A DNA stretch of 64,000 bases from NCBI GenBank assembly GCA_037178855.1, contig JASJZC010000003.1, forward strand, positions 1,612,001 through 1,676,000. Direction: 5' to 3'. Shown piece after piece: positions 10,674 through 21,687 of the stretch. The notes under the pieces are model-generated. The model made no database searches. It worked only from the letters and a program-made list of their open reading frames with translations, and was not told the DNA's origin. The position numbers and the translations under genes were made by a program. The DNA comes from Oscheius sp. JU75. Taxonomy: Eukaryota; Nematoda; Chromadorea; Rhabditida; Rhabditidae. Position 1 is the stretch's first letter; every line of letters begins with the position of its first letter.

Positions 10674-12812
10674 GAAAATGACACCTTTCGAATTCTCAAC
10701 GACATTTTGTTTTCTAGTCAACAGATATCGCTGAAGAATGATGAAGAGGAAAACGTGGTGGTTATTATTTGCGATGAGTTCAAGCGCAAGTACAATAAGG
10801 AGTACCATCTGCACTATTTTCGTTTGTTGGAAGTTTTCAAGCTTGTTCTCATGGAATTTAAACAATTCGCTCAAAAAGATGGTACTTTTTTTTTCAAGAT
10901 TTCAGTACTTTTTGTTCCAAATTGATGTGCAATAATTTTTTTCAGGTTGCATGCTTGATCTTTTCCGCTCCATCTTCAGCAAAGAACTTTTCAGCGTGGA
11001 GTATCTTGCACACATTCGTGCCGATTGTAACAAAATGATCAAATATAGACTAGGAGATAAATATGATTTAGACGGAAACGGGAATTTCCCGAAAGTGGTT
11101 AGAAAACAGACAAGAAAGTCACAAATGTAGTTGCAGGAATTAAAACCCTGCCAAATACTGGCATTACGAAATCTCTTGAAGACGTTGTTAGAGAATGACG
11201 ATCACGGTAACAAGGTTGCCCTAGTTTAAACTTTGTATCCAGATTTTATAAAGTCTATGTTTACGATAGACGGTGCTACATCTAAGACATGTGACTTTGC
11301 TAAGCTCCACCAGGAGCATCTCACCAGTACGTAATCTTTAAATGATTTATAGTAATACTTGGTTCATTCAAAGCTTGCCATTTTTAGAGCATTTGACGAC
11401 GGAGCAAGAAAAGGCTGGAGCACTAGGACTGTCAGATGCTACTTTTTTTGCGGTCTATTCGCTGGCCGAAAAAAGAAGCATTGTCGCCCAGGAAACCTTG
11501 TCAATCAGGAACGATCTGAATATGAATCATGTGGAGGAGGCGTGTGATAAGGCAAATTTGGATTTTGAATTGAGTAAGCGTTTGAAATTAGTAGCCAAGA
11601 TACCTATCAAAATAACATTCTTTGCTGTACATCAGGACAAAAGTTACCGCTCAACTAGAATTTTGAAATAACGTTTCTTTTTAGGACTGATTGAGACCGC
11701 TACTCTATTGAAAAAAAATTTAACAAGATATTGTATTTTGGTATTCGAACTCGTATACACAGACTGAGATAGCCTTAGTAGACTTAGATTTTATGTCAGC
11801 CCGAGCATGATGTATAATGTATACCCAAATTTTTCAGAATACCGTCACGAGTTGCCGCTAATCTACAACGTTGCCCTTATAAAGATTGAAGAGGATAAAG
11901 GAAGGCCTGTCCCTGAAGAATTGAAAGTCGGCCAGAGTTCAATGAAAAAATACGTTGAAATCTTGTGTAGCGTAGGAGAAAGAGTGGAACAAAATGGAAA
12001 GCTACTCGGAAGCTTCAGTACAATGTAAGGGTAAAAGTGTATAAGCCGAAGCAGTTTCAATTAGCAAAAAATATCTATGCGAAACGACGGGAATAGTTGC
12101 CACCTACGAAACAAAATGCAAACGCGGTGGAAAGAACGACAAATCTTTACTTATGGTCAACTGGATCGGTAAGCTCACTTTTGTAAGATTCACAAACAAT
12201 TGTAGACAAAAGTCGGCTGATGGATCAAATTCTAATGGACCCGACTACCATTGTTGAACGGTTCCGCGAGTTTGAGAATGTTTGTGAAGGTGAGCTGATT
12301 ACTTGTTGGTATTGCAGAAAGCTGCTCATAGAATAAACTATTATGACTAAACAAAATAGTCAATAAAATTCATACTCAGCCTGTTTACAGAATTTGTTGG
12401 TGGTATTCAAATGTCGAATATTGAAAATTCATCGCAAATACACGATCAGGTATTGGAACGTCTGCAAAACGAACTCTGTAAGATGCGTGACACAGCCACG
12501 GTAGTTCATCACGTATTAAAGCATGGAGATGTTGACCTGGTAAAGTTAAACCCCTGATTATATTTTGGAATTTAGTTCAAGCCCATCCAAATGGCAACTG
12601 GAGAGAATGTACGAGACGTAGCAAAAGAATACTTGAGAAAAGTTCAGTTCACAGCCATGCATTGTGTAGCAGCGGAAATCACTGGGAGCTTTTCCCAGTG
12701 GGGCGGGTACTCCCTCACAATAACGAAAAAGTGTGAAGAAGAAAACTGCTTCAGAAAAATGAGCTTTTTCATCTCTCAGGAAGGCCTCTTAAGCCTGAAG
12801 ACTGCTTTTTGA
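10674..12812 (+). CDS. unknown multi-exon protein, paralogue B of a three-copy family
   Basis: Best-resolved member of the A/B/C family. Exons: 10674-10881, 10946-11094, 11137-11206, 11243-11326, 11388-about 11575, 11838-12024, 12065-12168, 12206-12289, 12391-12539 and 12576-12812. Phases were checked for the first five junctions. Landmarks in order: ENDTFRILNDILF, YHLHYFRLLEVFKLVL, ELKPCQILALRNLLKTLLE, EHLTTEQEKAGALGLSD-like segment, RPVPEELKVG, SLLMVNWIG, DKSRLMDQILMDPTTIVERF, ELCKMRDTATVVHHVLKHG, ITGSFSQWGGYSLTI, stop TGA at 12810. No signal peptide or TM segment is seen. An AATAAA lies near 12861. Only short frames lie upstream of 10674, so the true start is not fixed. I do not recognise the family. 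Confidence 0.7.
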
Positions 12813-13129
12813 GTGTGCCTTTACCACTGTCGAAGTTTGTATTCGTACAAGAATTGTGAGAATAAAATATTTTCTGGTTTCAGACTTCTTTTCTATTTTT
12901 TGACGATTTTAAAATCTTCTACGATGACTTTGCCGTCTTCAATACTGTTGGGAGGTTCAATGTCGCAGTTCAGGACAATCCAATGTTGACTTGCCACCTT
13001 ATGGCAATTACTAGCTGAAACATAATTTCGCTTTTGTTTCGTGGCCTCGGACAAACAAACAAACTTGTAGAGTCTACCACAGACATTATCGCTCTTGCCA
13101 AGGTTACCTATAAGAACCATACCGCATTC
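12813..13129. repeat. spacer with a minus-strand copy of the AAAGCGC repeat
   Basis: About 12967-13102 matches the dispersed repeat in reverse orientation (ttgacttgccacc, gtggcctcggacaaacaaac, accacagacattatcgc). Nothing coding is supported. Confidence 0.5.
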
Positions 13130-13870
13130 CATAACCCAAGAGACTGGTGACAGAGACAGTTCGAACAGAACAGCTCTTCTTGAATACTAGACATAGAGAC
13201 AGTTGGACAGTGTTAAAGAAACAGTAGCTGCTACAGAAAGACTTGAAACAAAGCTTCAGCACTAGAGCAGCAAAAGTACCCATATGACTAGACAACAAGA
13301 TTAAGATAGAGACCGGACAAAAACTACTGGTATGTCTACTGTTCACAGAGACATATACAGAAGCTGCTACTGGTAACACGACACAGTGTGTCAAGAAAGT
13401 ATGGATACCCTTGTATTTTCACCCGTTTGAATGGCTCTTTATGTTTTCAAAGGTTGTGAGCATATCAGTTCGATAGAAAACGACAGAAAACCTCCATAAA
13501 AACACATAGAAAAACGTTTTCCTTGAAGAAAGAGTCTGCCGAATGTGTAACCCCTCCTACACGAAAGTTTTTTGTTATCCCCGGAACTGTGAAAAGCCGA
13601 GAGTTATCCTTCTTAGTCAGATACTCCGAGTCGAACTTTGAAGCTCTTGATATGTCCCAGTATATCTCTTACTCTCCAGATCGACGAGTATTTGGGTGTG
13701 CTGGGGGCTTTTTTGAATCTGCCCTTGAGAAACCTAGAAACTAGAGACACTTCGCCGAGGGGAAGGCTAAATTATGTGGCAAAAATTATAAAGGCTGCTT
13801 TTGTGACCACGAAGGAAGAGTAACTCAATTTTGAGCTCAAGGTAGCGAGGAAGTTAACTATGGTAATCTC
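13130..13870 (-). mobile_element. DIRS/PAT-like retroelement 3' fragment with tyrosine-recombinase remnant
   Basis: Minus-strand sequence at 13510-13860 matches the tyrosine-recombinase coding region at 44804-45184. Plus-strand readings contain the complement of the same KFDSEYLTK and VPGxTKNxRVG blocks. Downstream in element orientation, 13400-13130 matches 29283-29510 in reverse and looks like the element's terminal region. Both parts carry frame breaks. The family assignment comes from the RNase H and recombinase pieces elsewhere in the window. Confidence 0.6.
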
Positions 13871-13879
13871 GTTTGGGCT

Positions 13880-16400
13880 AATTGGAACTAGATTGTTGTC
13901 GCACGAAAATCCCCCCATTTTTTTAATCCACAGTTTTACTGTACGAGGGAAGAGAGAGCCCAGGAATTCAGAATTAGGGAAATAGCCACTTCAGATATTC
14001 CGGCTGATCTCCGAAAGTTGGAGAGATCTTCCATGCGCAGAGAAGATTCCTCTTGAGACCATCTGCCGTACCGTCAAGCACCGCTTTCAAACCTTTTGGC
14101 GCCCAGATTTTCTCGGCTTATACAGTACTCTGTCTTCTACCACGCCGCCATACCATCCGAGAGCGAGCCCAGTCGTCGGTTTAATTACCCAAGTTTGACG
14201 TTTTCAAATGCTTCCGACCCTGCTAGAGGTTGAAAGAAATTTTGGAACAGCCTTTCCACTGGGAAGGCAACAAATCTCTTATTTCAGACCTGATGCACTG
14301 TGGATTGAGCCATAAACCCTTGGAAAGGCAACAAGACTCCTTTACTTTATCTCTCAGAGCGTCAACGTAAAAACCTTTGGCAATTTTTGATGTATGCCAT
14401 CAATTTTCTTCCGTCATTTTTAAAACTGTTAGCATCCCCCAGCTCCGAGCCTTGTCTTCTTCTTTTCCAGCAATAATTTTTATACGTTTTATTGTCTCAA
14501 CATTTACGTGCCTAATAGAGACATTGCTCCAAAAGCCTGGATTTTGAACTAATGTGAGGGAAATAACGACAGCGACTTGAACTTTGAAGTAATGTGAGGA
14601 AGATAAACTATGTCTCTGTCACTCTGTCTATGCTGAATGTTTAGCTGTTCCGGTCTTTTCTTGTGAAACGAGGGAGAAGTATAGGTCAGAGACAAAGAAG
14701 AGTCCATGCCAATGTCCCTTTCGGCCAAATTTCTGGGTGAATATGGATTCTGTTAGATGAAACTTGCGTTTCAGAAGCTTCATAGTAGTCTAGAGAACAG
14801 ATAAAAGACTGTCCTCTTCACTTCCGATGGCAAATTTGGTCACTATCCCGATAAATAATTGTTTGGCGCTCAGCCAACGGTTCTCCTCCATCTCTGAGCT
14901 AGATCCTCCTTGCCTATGCCGTACTCTCTCCTCTTCCGCGCCGCCATATCATCCGAGAGGGAGCCCAATCGTCGGTTTAATTACCCAAGTTTGAGGTATT
15001 CAAATGCTTCTGACCCTGCTAATGTAGAGGTTGAAAGAAATTTTGGAACAGCCTTTCCATTGGAAAGGCAACAAGACTTCTTTATTTGATCTCTCAGAGC
15101 GTCAATGTAAAAACTTTTGGCTATTTTTGATGTATGCCATCAATTCCCTTTCGTCACTGTTAAAACTGTTAGCATCCACTAGCTCCGAGCCTTGTCTTCT
15201 TCTTTTCCATCAATAATTTTTATACGTTTTCCCTCTACATTTATCCAATTTCAGGATTCTTAAATGTACTTGAATTTCATCTACTCCAAAATTGGGCTTT
15301 GCCGTAAAGAAAGACTCTAAACTCTGTTTCGCCAAAAAATGCACAAAACGATCAGTCTCTTTGCGAAAATCAATTTTACTGCTTCACAATCGTGGCATTT
15401 TTTAGTGCCAACAAAAAACGTACAACCCGTTTCTCAAGATCTGATTTTCTCGTTTTCTATAAGTAGAATCTGTGATAGCAGTAAGGTTTTTCCAATAGAC
15501 AGAACTTCTGTGATTTGCAGATAGACAGACTTCACTTCTCTCAAACGTGGAAAGGAGTTCTACGAAGATTTCCAGTTCCCTAAGAACAGAACAGCTGAAA
15601 GAAAGGCTGGTGTCTTTTCAAAGAAAAGTTCCACGGCTTCTTTTTGACTTCCCAACATTGATTAATGAACTATTGTCTCAACATTTACATGCATAATAGA
15701 GACGTTGCTCCAAAAGCCTGGATTTTGAGCTAATGTGAGGGATATAACGACAGCGACCTGAACTTTGAAGTCATGTGAGGAAGACAAATGATAAACTATG
15801 TCTCTGTCACTCTGTCTATGCTGAATGTTTAGCTGTTCTGGTCTTTCCTTGTGAAACGAGGGAGAAGTGTAAGTCAGAGACGAAGAGGAGTCCATGCCAA
15901 TGTCCCTTTCGGCCAAATTTCTGGGTGAATATGGATTCTGTTAGATGAAACTTGCGTTTCAGAAGCTTCATAGTAGTCTAGAGAACTGATAAAAGACTGT
16001 TCTCTTCATTTCCGATGGCAATTTGACAAACAATCGTTTGGCGCACAGCCAGCAGTTCCTCTCCGTCTCTGACCCAGATTCTCGCGGCCTATGCCGTTCT
16101 CTTTCCTCTCCCGTGTCGCCATATCATCCGAGAGCGAGCCCAGTCGTCGGTTTAATTACCCAAGTTTGAGGTATTCAAATGCTTCCGACCCTGCTAATGT
16201 AGAGGTTGAAAGAAATTTTGGAACGGCCTTTCCAATGGAAAGGCAACAAGACTCTTTTCTCAACATTTTGATTTTCCCAAGTATCGGGAACATATTAAAG
16301 CAACAAAAATCGGTTTCTTGATGTAAAATAACAATGCCGCTTTCTGTAGAATGTTCATACTTATTCAAAATTTATTTTTAGCTTAGATTATATCAAGCAT
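13880..16400 (+). repeat. tandem-like cluster of DIRS-related repeat units
   Basis: A roughly 160-bp core (ccgccatatcatccgagagg, cggtttaattacccaagttt, ggttgaaagaaattttggaa, ggaaaggcaacaagactc) occurs at about 14140-14285, 14935-15075 and 16105-16255. Flanking sequence repeats too: 14485-14815 recurs at 15673-16015, and 14340-14485 at 15075-15235. The same core occurs at 26420-26560, 28225-28370 and 44140-44285, always just upstream of DIRS-related RT/RNase H or recombinase remnants where those survive. The frame around FNYPSLRYSNASDPANVEVE is open in several copies and may be part of the element's coding sequence. Confidence 0.7.
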
Positions 16401-16431
16401 GGATTCTTGAGTGATCTTCTTGTTGGAATCT

Positions 16432-18000
16432 TCAGCAAGGAGTCCGCCCATCTATATCCTTTGAAGTGACCGAAGCTCCGGCGCCAAGAAGCACGTCCCC
16501 TACTTGATCGTGCCCATTTGCTTCAAATTGGATAAGAAGCTTCACCATGTCAACATGACCATTTGGAGCAGCAATGTGAAGAGGAGTATGGCCGCTCACA
16601 ATCGGCGCGTGATGCTCGAGCAGCACTCTCAGTGTGATTGTTTTCTGCAGCATCATGCAAAGGGGTCCACCCATCTTTAGTCTTTGAAGAGACCGAAGCT
16701 CCTGCTTTGATGAGCATTTCCATCATCAAATTGTCTTCCTGACGAGTAGCAACATGCAAAGGAGTGAATTTGTCTTCGGCCTTTATGCCATTTACATCGA
16801 CTCCTTTCTCAATCAGCGATTGAGCCAGCGTCTCATCTCCCTGATGAACGGCAATGTGAAGACTTTTAAAGTCTGCAATAGTGACCTTGCTATCATCCTT
16901 TGTGTCCTCTTTCTTCGCATCGTCTGTCTCATTGACTACCTCTACTGCTGATGTTTTCTCAGATGGTAGCTGTGGATATCGAATCGAAGCATGGTCACCG
17001 CTCTTAAAATGTTTTCTGTATCCATTTTTTAAGCAGACCCACCTTATCCACGTTTTGCGTAAAAACTGCAAAGGTCTGTTGGACTTCTTGAGATTCAGCG
17101 CTGATGAATTTCTTCAGCACAGGCCATTCCTTCTGTTTAATCAAGAGATCGACAACTGCTCGTCGAGGGACAGGAAGGAGATCATGGAAGTTGGTATGTT
17201 CCTGAAAAGGGTCAGGCAAAAAGTTGAATAACCGTCAGACCTATGTACCAACGCTTTTCAGCCAATGTTACAATAAGAAACGTTTTTTTTCCAAAAATAT
17301 GATACATACCATGGCAACTCCCGGCGTCTTCTAAACCTACTGGTCAGAAAGTCTCTGAGTCTCAGAACTGTGACCCACTTCTTGAACTTTTCTCTTTGTA
17401 GCAGAGACTAAGAGCCAAAACCAGTGTTGTCATCTCCTCCGAGTCATTAAAATCAATTGAGTAGACAGAGCTATTCTGGAATCATATATTTTGAATTGTA
17501 CTAGGTAGAAGGGACAGAGAGACTGAGACAGAGTGTAGAGAGAGACAGATAGACAGGAAGACAAAGAGATAGAGAAACAGAGATAGAGAGACAGGGGGAT
17601 AAAGAAGCAGACAGACAGCTGAACTAATTCACCTGAGTATGAGTTACTCCAGATACTTCAACAACCTCCTCTTTCACTCCACTAGCGGAGCCTCTCAAGT
17701 AGACAGTCTCTCTTACGCCCTGCAACCTCTTATAAAAACATATGGAACAACTTACAGCAGAAATGTATGTGAAACCAACATCGGCCAGAACCACCGGCCC
17801 AGTTTCTATGGCCTCCTCCAGAGTGGCATATCGTGAATAGTTGGCGAAGCTGTTTATCAGGGTAGTCTTTCCAGTACCTGTCTCTCCAATGGGAAGCAGG
17901 AAAAATGTTCCTTTGGGTTGGGAAGGTGGTGTGCCAGTCATCACTGAAACGGATTTGTGAGAACTTTTTTTGGTTCATGACCAAAGTAATGGCAGCAAGA
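16432..18000 (-). pseudogene. P-loop GTPase plus ankyrin gene, copy 1 (degraded)
   Basis: Paralogue of 46983-48944, in the same orientation. The N-terminal exon (about 17944-17740) has the P-loop GETGTGKTTLINSF, followed by a 36-nt GT..AG segment as in copy 2. Next comes a helical segment (17180-17010, FHDLLPVPRRAVVDLLIKQK), then ankyrin repeats in another frame (17070-16550: TPLHVATRQEDNLMMEMLIK, DGWTPLHDAAENNHTES). A further frameshift near 16600 sends the frame into a non-ankyrin tail, and the last ankyrin units continue in a shifted frame to about 16432. The acceptor that would join helical and ankyrin parts in copy 2 (cttag) is changed to cttaa here. Likely non-functional or C-terminally truncated. 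Confidence 0.7.
17510..17615. repeat. (GAGACAGA)n simple repeat tract
   Basis: Purine-rich tract of gagacagagtgtagagagag type units inside the GTPase-ankyrin gene. The corresponding tract in copy 2 lies at 48550-48622. Similar tracts, in either orientation, occur at 22895-23005, 23390-23450, 23940-23995, 24660-24765, 30160-30235, 42430-42520, 46460-46545, 47945-47990 and 50655-50810. Confidence 0.8.
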
Positions 18001-18039
18001 GACGGAAAAAGCATAATTATTTACAGGCACAATGAGACT

Positions 18040-18350
18040 GAACTCATCCAAAAAACAAAAAACAACTGACAAATTTCTTCATTGAACACCATCTAAACTA
18101 TGAAAGCGCAATGGTGTCTGTGGTTGACTCTGTGTGTTTGTTGTCTGTTTGTTTGTCCGAGGCCCAAAGATGACAGGTAAAGGATTATTGACAATTAAGT
18201 GGCAAGTCAGTTGTAACCGGAAAGGTTTATAGAAATCTCGCACAATTTGTGGTAGCTCGACTAGAAAGTTAACCGAAACCCAAACGACTGCGAAGCAGCC
18301 GTAGGCTGCTGGTGTTTATTTGTATTAAAATGCAAATAAATTCCTTACCT
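18040..18350 (+). repeat. AAAGCGC repeat insertion absent from the paralogous site
   Basis: Starts gaaagcgcaatggtgtctgt at 18103 and ends gactgcgaagcagccgtagg then ctgctggtg near 18313. The duplicate block at 49040-49080 runs straight from caaaaaacaat to gacgccaaagaagacctcaa without it, which gives a natural empty site and shows that the repeat was mobile after the duplication, or was excised from copy 2. Confidence 0.7.
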
Positions 18351-18570
18351 CTTACCAAAGAATAACGCCAAAGAAGACCTCAAGCTCTGGAAACACAAAA
18401 GGAAAGAGTTGAGAGAATCTTCTTTGTGAGTAGGGTTGGCGGAAAGCAGAGAAATGTTACGGGCAAGGAGAGAGCTTGCGAGATAGAAGAGACATTTGTC
18501 TTATCGATGAGTTAAGCTGGGGGAGTTGAGTTTCTCAAAGACGAGAAACTGAAAATGAGGCATCTCTACT

Positions 18571-18990
18571 GTGGAGGACTCTGTCTGTCTGTTTGTTTGT
18601 TTGTCCGTGGCCACGAAACAGAAGCGAGCCAATGAGTTGTCCAGAAGTTTTGTTGTTCAAAAATAATTATTGCCTAAATCGGTTGACAAGTCAACTTGCG
18701 TTATAGAACTTGGCTTTTTTCACAGTGAAGCCACTGGGAGATTTCTGTAATTACCAAGCGGCGCAGCCGCCAATGTAAACTGACGGCAAAAGAACGGAAA
18801 CATCTTTATCCGTCCGTCTGTCATAATGTCCGCACAATTGCATGTCAACACTAATATCCAAAAAAGTCATTTCATGAGACAAGGGGACAAGCCAGCTGTA
18901 GAAGAAACTGCTACTAGGGAAGCGGCGCAGCCACCTGTGGTCAATTCTAAGTAAAGGCCAAAGGGCTGCGAAGCTACCGCCGGCAGCCGG
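18571..18990 (+). repeat. composite of AAAGCGC-family repeat fragments
   Basis: Contains gtttgtttgtccgtggccac, the palindrome ttgacaagtcaa, and a segment shared with 971-1118 (tgtccgcacaattgcatgtc, gacaaggggacaagccagct). It ends ccgccggcagccgg. No coding content is supported. Confidence 0.55.
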
Positions 18991-18992
18991 TT

Positions 18993-19192
18993 TTATACTA
19001 TGAGGCAAACTTTTATTTGTCTTGCTTCTAACTGTACATCACACTTCGCCAAATGTCCGAACTTCTTCATAGCATCGCAGAAGGCATCTGCCAGACCACT
19101 GTCTCCTTCTAATTGAGCCGAAATGTTTTTCATGCCTGCGCAAAAGTTGGAACAGGGATAATAATCGGTAAACAGTAGAATCTTATGGTGCT
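18993..19192 (-). pseudogene. short coding-like fragment of unknown origin at a duplication breakpoint
   Basis: A minus-strand frame reads HHKILLFTDYYPCSNFCAG, then LADAFCDAMKKFGHLAKCDV, then a short tail. It begins exactly where homology to the inverted duplicate (partner 35267-35340) ends at gctgaccgag. The Pro-Cys plus second Cys loosely recalls zinc deaminase folds, but the spacing is CxxxC rather than CxxC and no upstream His-Ala-Glu is present. I do not assign it. Confidence 0.3.
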
Positions 19193-19985
19193 GACCGAGT
19201 CTGACGAATATCACTGTGTCTCTGACAGAAGGTTGACCGAAATGTTGCGCCAATTGCGCAACTGAACAGTTCAGTATTTATTAATTGCAACCTATATAAT
19301 TATTTAGAACAGGGATAGGGTATAACAACGAGGATAGCATCATTTAGTCTATGGATGGGATTTTATGGATTCTCACGGTTGAAGTACCGCAACCAAAGCT
19401 GACTTGTCAACTTAATTCTTGACATGTCATGACTTGCCTGCTGTTTTCTCGTGGTGACACATGGACACTTTCTCCGTTATGCCTAGTGTTAACAGCTCAT
19501 GTACAGGTTCAAAGCCACTGGAAGCAGCGATACTAGCGGATTTCCTCGATGTACCATCCCTCGGCTCCCATCTTGGAAGGCAACAGTCGAGCGCTCTTTA
19601 CCTCAACCAACGCAACTGCACGCTTTGCTATGACTCGACCCAGCAAAGTATTGCTTTTTGCGGTAACTATCTGCACCCGGATGAGGTAACCTCTTCTCTT
19701 TCCCTTTACCAATTCTCTTTCTCATCTTTAGAACTCGTTCTTCCTCGCAACAATCTGTGGGTGGTCTTATTGAATAAGGCAAGAAGAAGTCGTCTTTGAT
19801 ATTCTCGATGAGAGGAAGAAGATTCTCCTGAAGAAGTAGTCGCCATCCTTCCCCCACTTTTCCACTTTGTTCTTCTTAATCTACCGCTAGTGTGTTTTTT
19901 ACCTATTAGTTCTTCAAATGTCTTGTTTTCTTGTTCTTGCTTATCATAAACTGTTTCTGTTCCTATTCAACTGTAACAAAATCCT
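19192..19985. repeat. inverted duplicate of about 34556-35340
   Basis: Reverse-complement match to 34556-35340. It includes the last 26 codons of the F-box-like family gene in plus orientation (LTESDEYHCVSDRRLTEMLR, stop TGA near 19263), the intergenic segment, and the small gene at 19550-19846. The second half of the same inverted duplication resumes at 21035. Confidence 0.8.
19550..19846 (-). pseudogene. frameshifted copy of the Ser-rich small protein gene at 34670-34978
   Basis: ATG at 19846 opens MATTSSGESSSSHREYQRR, nearly identical to the copy starting at 34670. After SSKDEKENW a stop arises, because this copy reads gagaaagagaattggtaaag where the other reads gagaaattgataaaggg. The downstream homologous sequence (GRVIAKRAVALVE in the original frame) is intact but out of frame. 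Confidence 0.65.
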
Positions 19986-20035
19986 CCCATTTAGCACACA
20001 TTTCAGTCTTTATATTTTAAAAAGCCTTGTTCCAG

Positions 20036-21445
20036 ATGTTAACTCACATTTTGCCTCCTATGGGTCAGTCCCATGTAGGCAATGATCAACAGGATCACGA
20101 CGTTACTGTCTCGACGAAATTCGAAAGACTTCTTGGAAGTATGTTGTTCTTTTTCCACACATTGTTGATTGTTTCTTCTAGATTGTGTCTATGTCATTTA
20201 TGACAAAGAGGTGCTTATCAAATGCCTGATTGGATTTTGAGATGGATGGGAAAAAGAAACTGGTTCTTTGGTACATCGTTGCTCCAAGAATATATCTATC
20301 CTTATCGAGAAGCTGTCCGAAATGGGTGTCAGAGGTAGGTTCTAAATGCTCTGGTCACGGTAGACTGTCCGGAAAGAGACATGCGGACAGGTTTAATTGC
20401 GAGGGAAGGATCAGGTAGAAATGAATGGAAACTGAGCAAAGTTCAAATTAACGAGTCCCTAGGGGCGATAACCATCCTTATATGGTCAAATTTCAGCCAT
20501 AGCCGACACATCGAGCCTTCTCGGGTGTATGCAGGGCCTTTCTATGGTCTACGACGATAGAAATTTTGAGAATTTTGACTTCAAGAACTATCCCTTTAAA
20601 ATCCACCTCATGATGGACATCCCCAATGAGTTAAACATCCAATTACTTGAGAAAATCCTACAAAGGTACCGTCTTTTTTTGTATACAAGCACTTATTTTT
20701 TTTCAGACTCGAAACCTATTCAAAAAGTGATGAAAGATGAAGAAACGAAAAAGACATGTACAGAAACTGCTCCTTTCTACAAAGCTCGGAAACACGACTC
20801 CTGCCTTGTGCGATAGCGTCTTGCAAATGCTCGCGGATGATGTTCATGATACATTCAGTTTGTTGACTTTTATATTTGCTCAAACGACAAGCTCAGTGTA
20901 CAAATATGAGATTGTGGACAGACAGAAAGCTGTGGAAGCTTTAAGACGTCGCCTTTGTGAGACTACCAGTGATATAGAGAACCGCTGTTTGCACACAATA
21001 CTCTTTGATCTTTGGGTAGGTTTTTCAGTTCATCCGATCTGACGCCAAGAAGATGCCTGTGAAAATTGAAGTACATGATAGGAAGGCCGTCAAGGAAGGG
21101 AAAAAGTCCGAGAAGAGGGATAGAGACGGGAAGGAGCACAGGATAGAGGAGCCGGGGAAAATGGAGAAGAAAGAACCCGAAGAAGAAATTGCTGCCGTCC
21201 ACATTCTTTCTTCTCGTCCGTTAGTCGAGGCCTCTTTGACTCTTCTCAGGATTCCGGTGGAAAATAAGATTGTTGTCCGGTTGCAGAAGCCAAAGGACCA
21301 AGTCGAGGAGAAGTACAGTGTCCCGCCACCAGCTCAGTTCATCCGGACAAAGAATAAGAAAGAGAAGGTGGTTCCAGTCGCCTTTAAGACGATTCGCAAA
21401 GGTTTTTTGGTCGCTGGAGTCAAGGGAAAATGGCAGTACTATTTG
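20036..21445 (+). CDS. unknown protein with Lys/Glu-rich middle, probably degraded
   Basis: Unrecognised. Pieces in order: MLTHILPPMGQSHVGNDQQD (20036 to about 20139), CVYVIYDKEVLIKCLIGF then an in-frame TGA at 20239, LSEMGVRG, SMVYDDRNFENFDFKNYPFK and DIPNELNIQLLEKILQR (20540-20667), a frame change near 20740, then LADDVHDTFSLLTFIFAQ and VDRQKAVEALRRRLC (20790-21015). A charged linker follows (VHDRKAVKEGKKSEKRDR). The last segment (RPLVEASLTLLRIP, VFKTIRKGFL-like) ends at donor 21445. From 21030 on it parallels the minus-strand gene at 33946-34584. The join between the two halves is a 13-nt gtaggtttttcag whose removal keeps the frame. The stop and shift argue for decay. Confidence 0.45.
20537..20646 (+). 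repeat. left arm of a 110-bp inverted repeat
   Basis: Nearly identical in reverse to 21688-21797. It spans the coding stretch MVYDDRNFENFDFKNYPFK to NELNIQL. The two arms are about 1.04 kb apart. Confidence 0.85.
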
Positions 21446-21687
21446 GTTAGTTACTCACTCTTGTGTTTTCATCGAATTTAAAGAGCCCAGAGAGAGCACC
21501 CTTTCAGCAATCGGAAGGAACAGAGGAAGGCCTCTTTGGTCGGATAGATGGCGTCTGTCAACGGCGCTGCTGGCCATCTGTCTGTTTTTATATTGAAGTT
21601 TGGCACAAAACTATTTGTTCCTGGAAAGAGTCACACAGTAGAACAAGAGCGGAAAATATTTCATTCTTACAATTTTTGTACGAATAC

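Noticed and set aside
13104..13394. 96-codon minus-strand ORF
   Set aside because: It lies in the DIRS-related terminal region, which is repeated at 29283-29510 with the frame not maintained.
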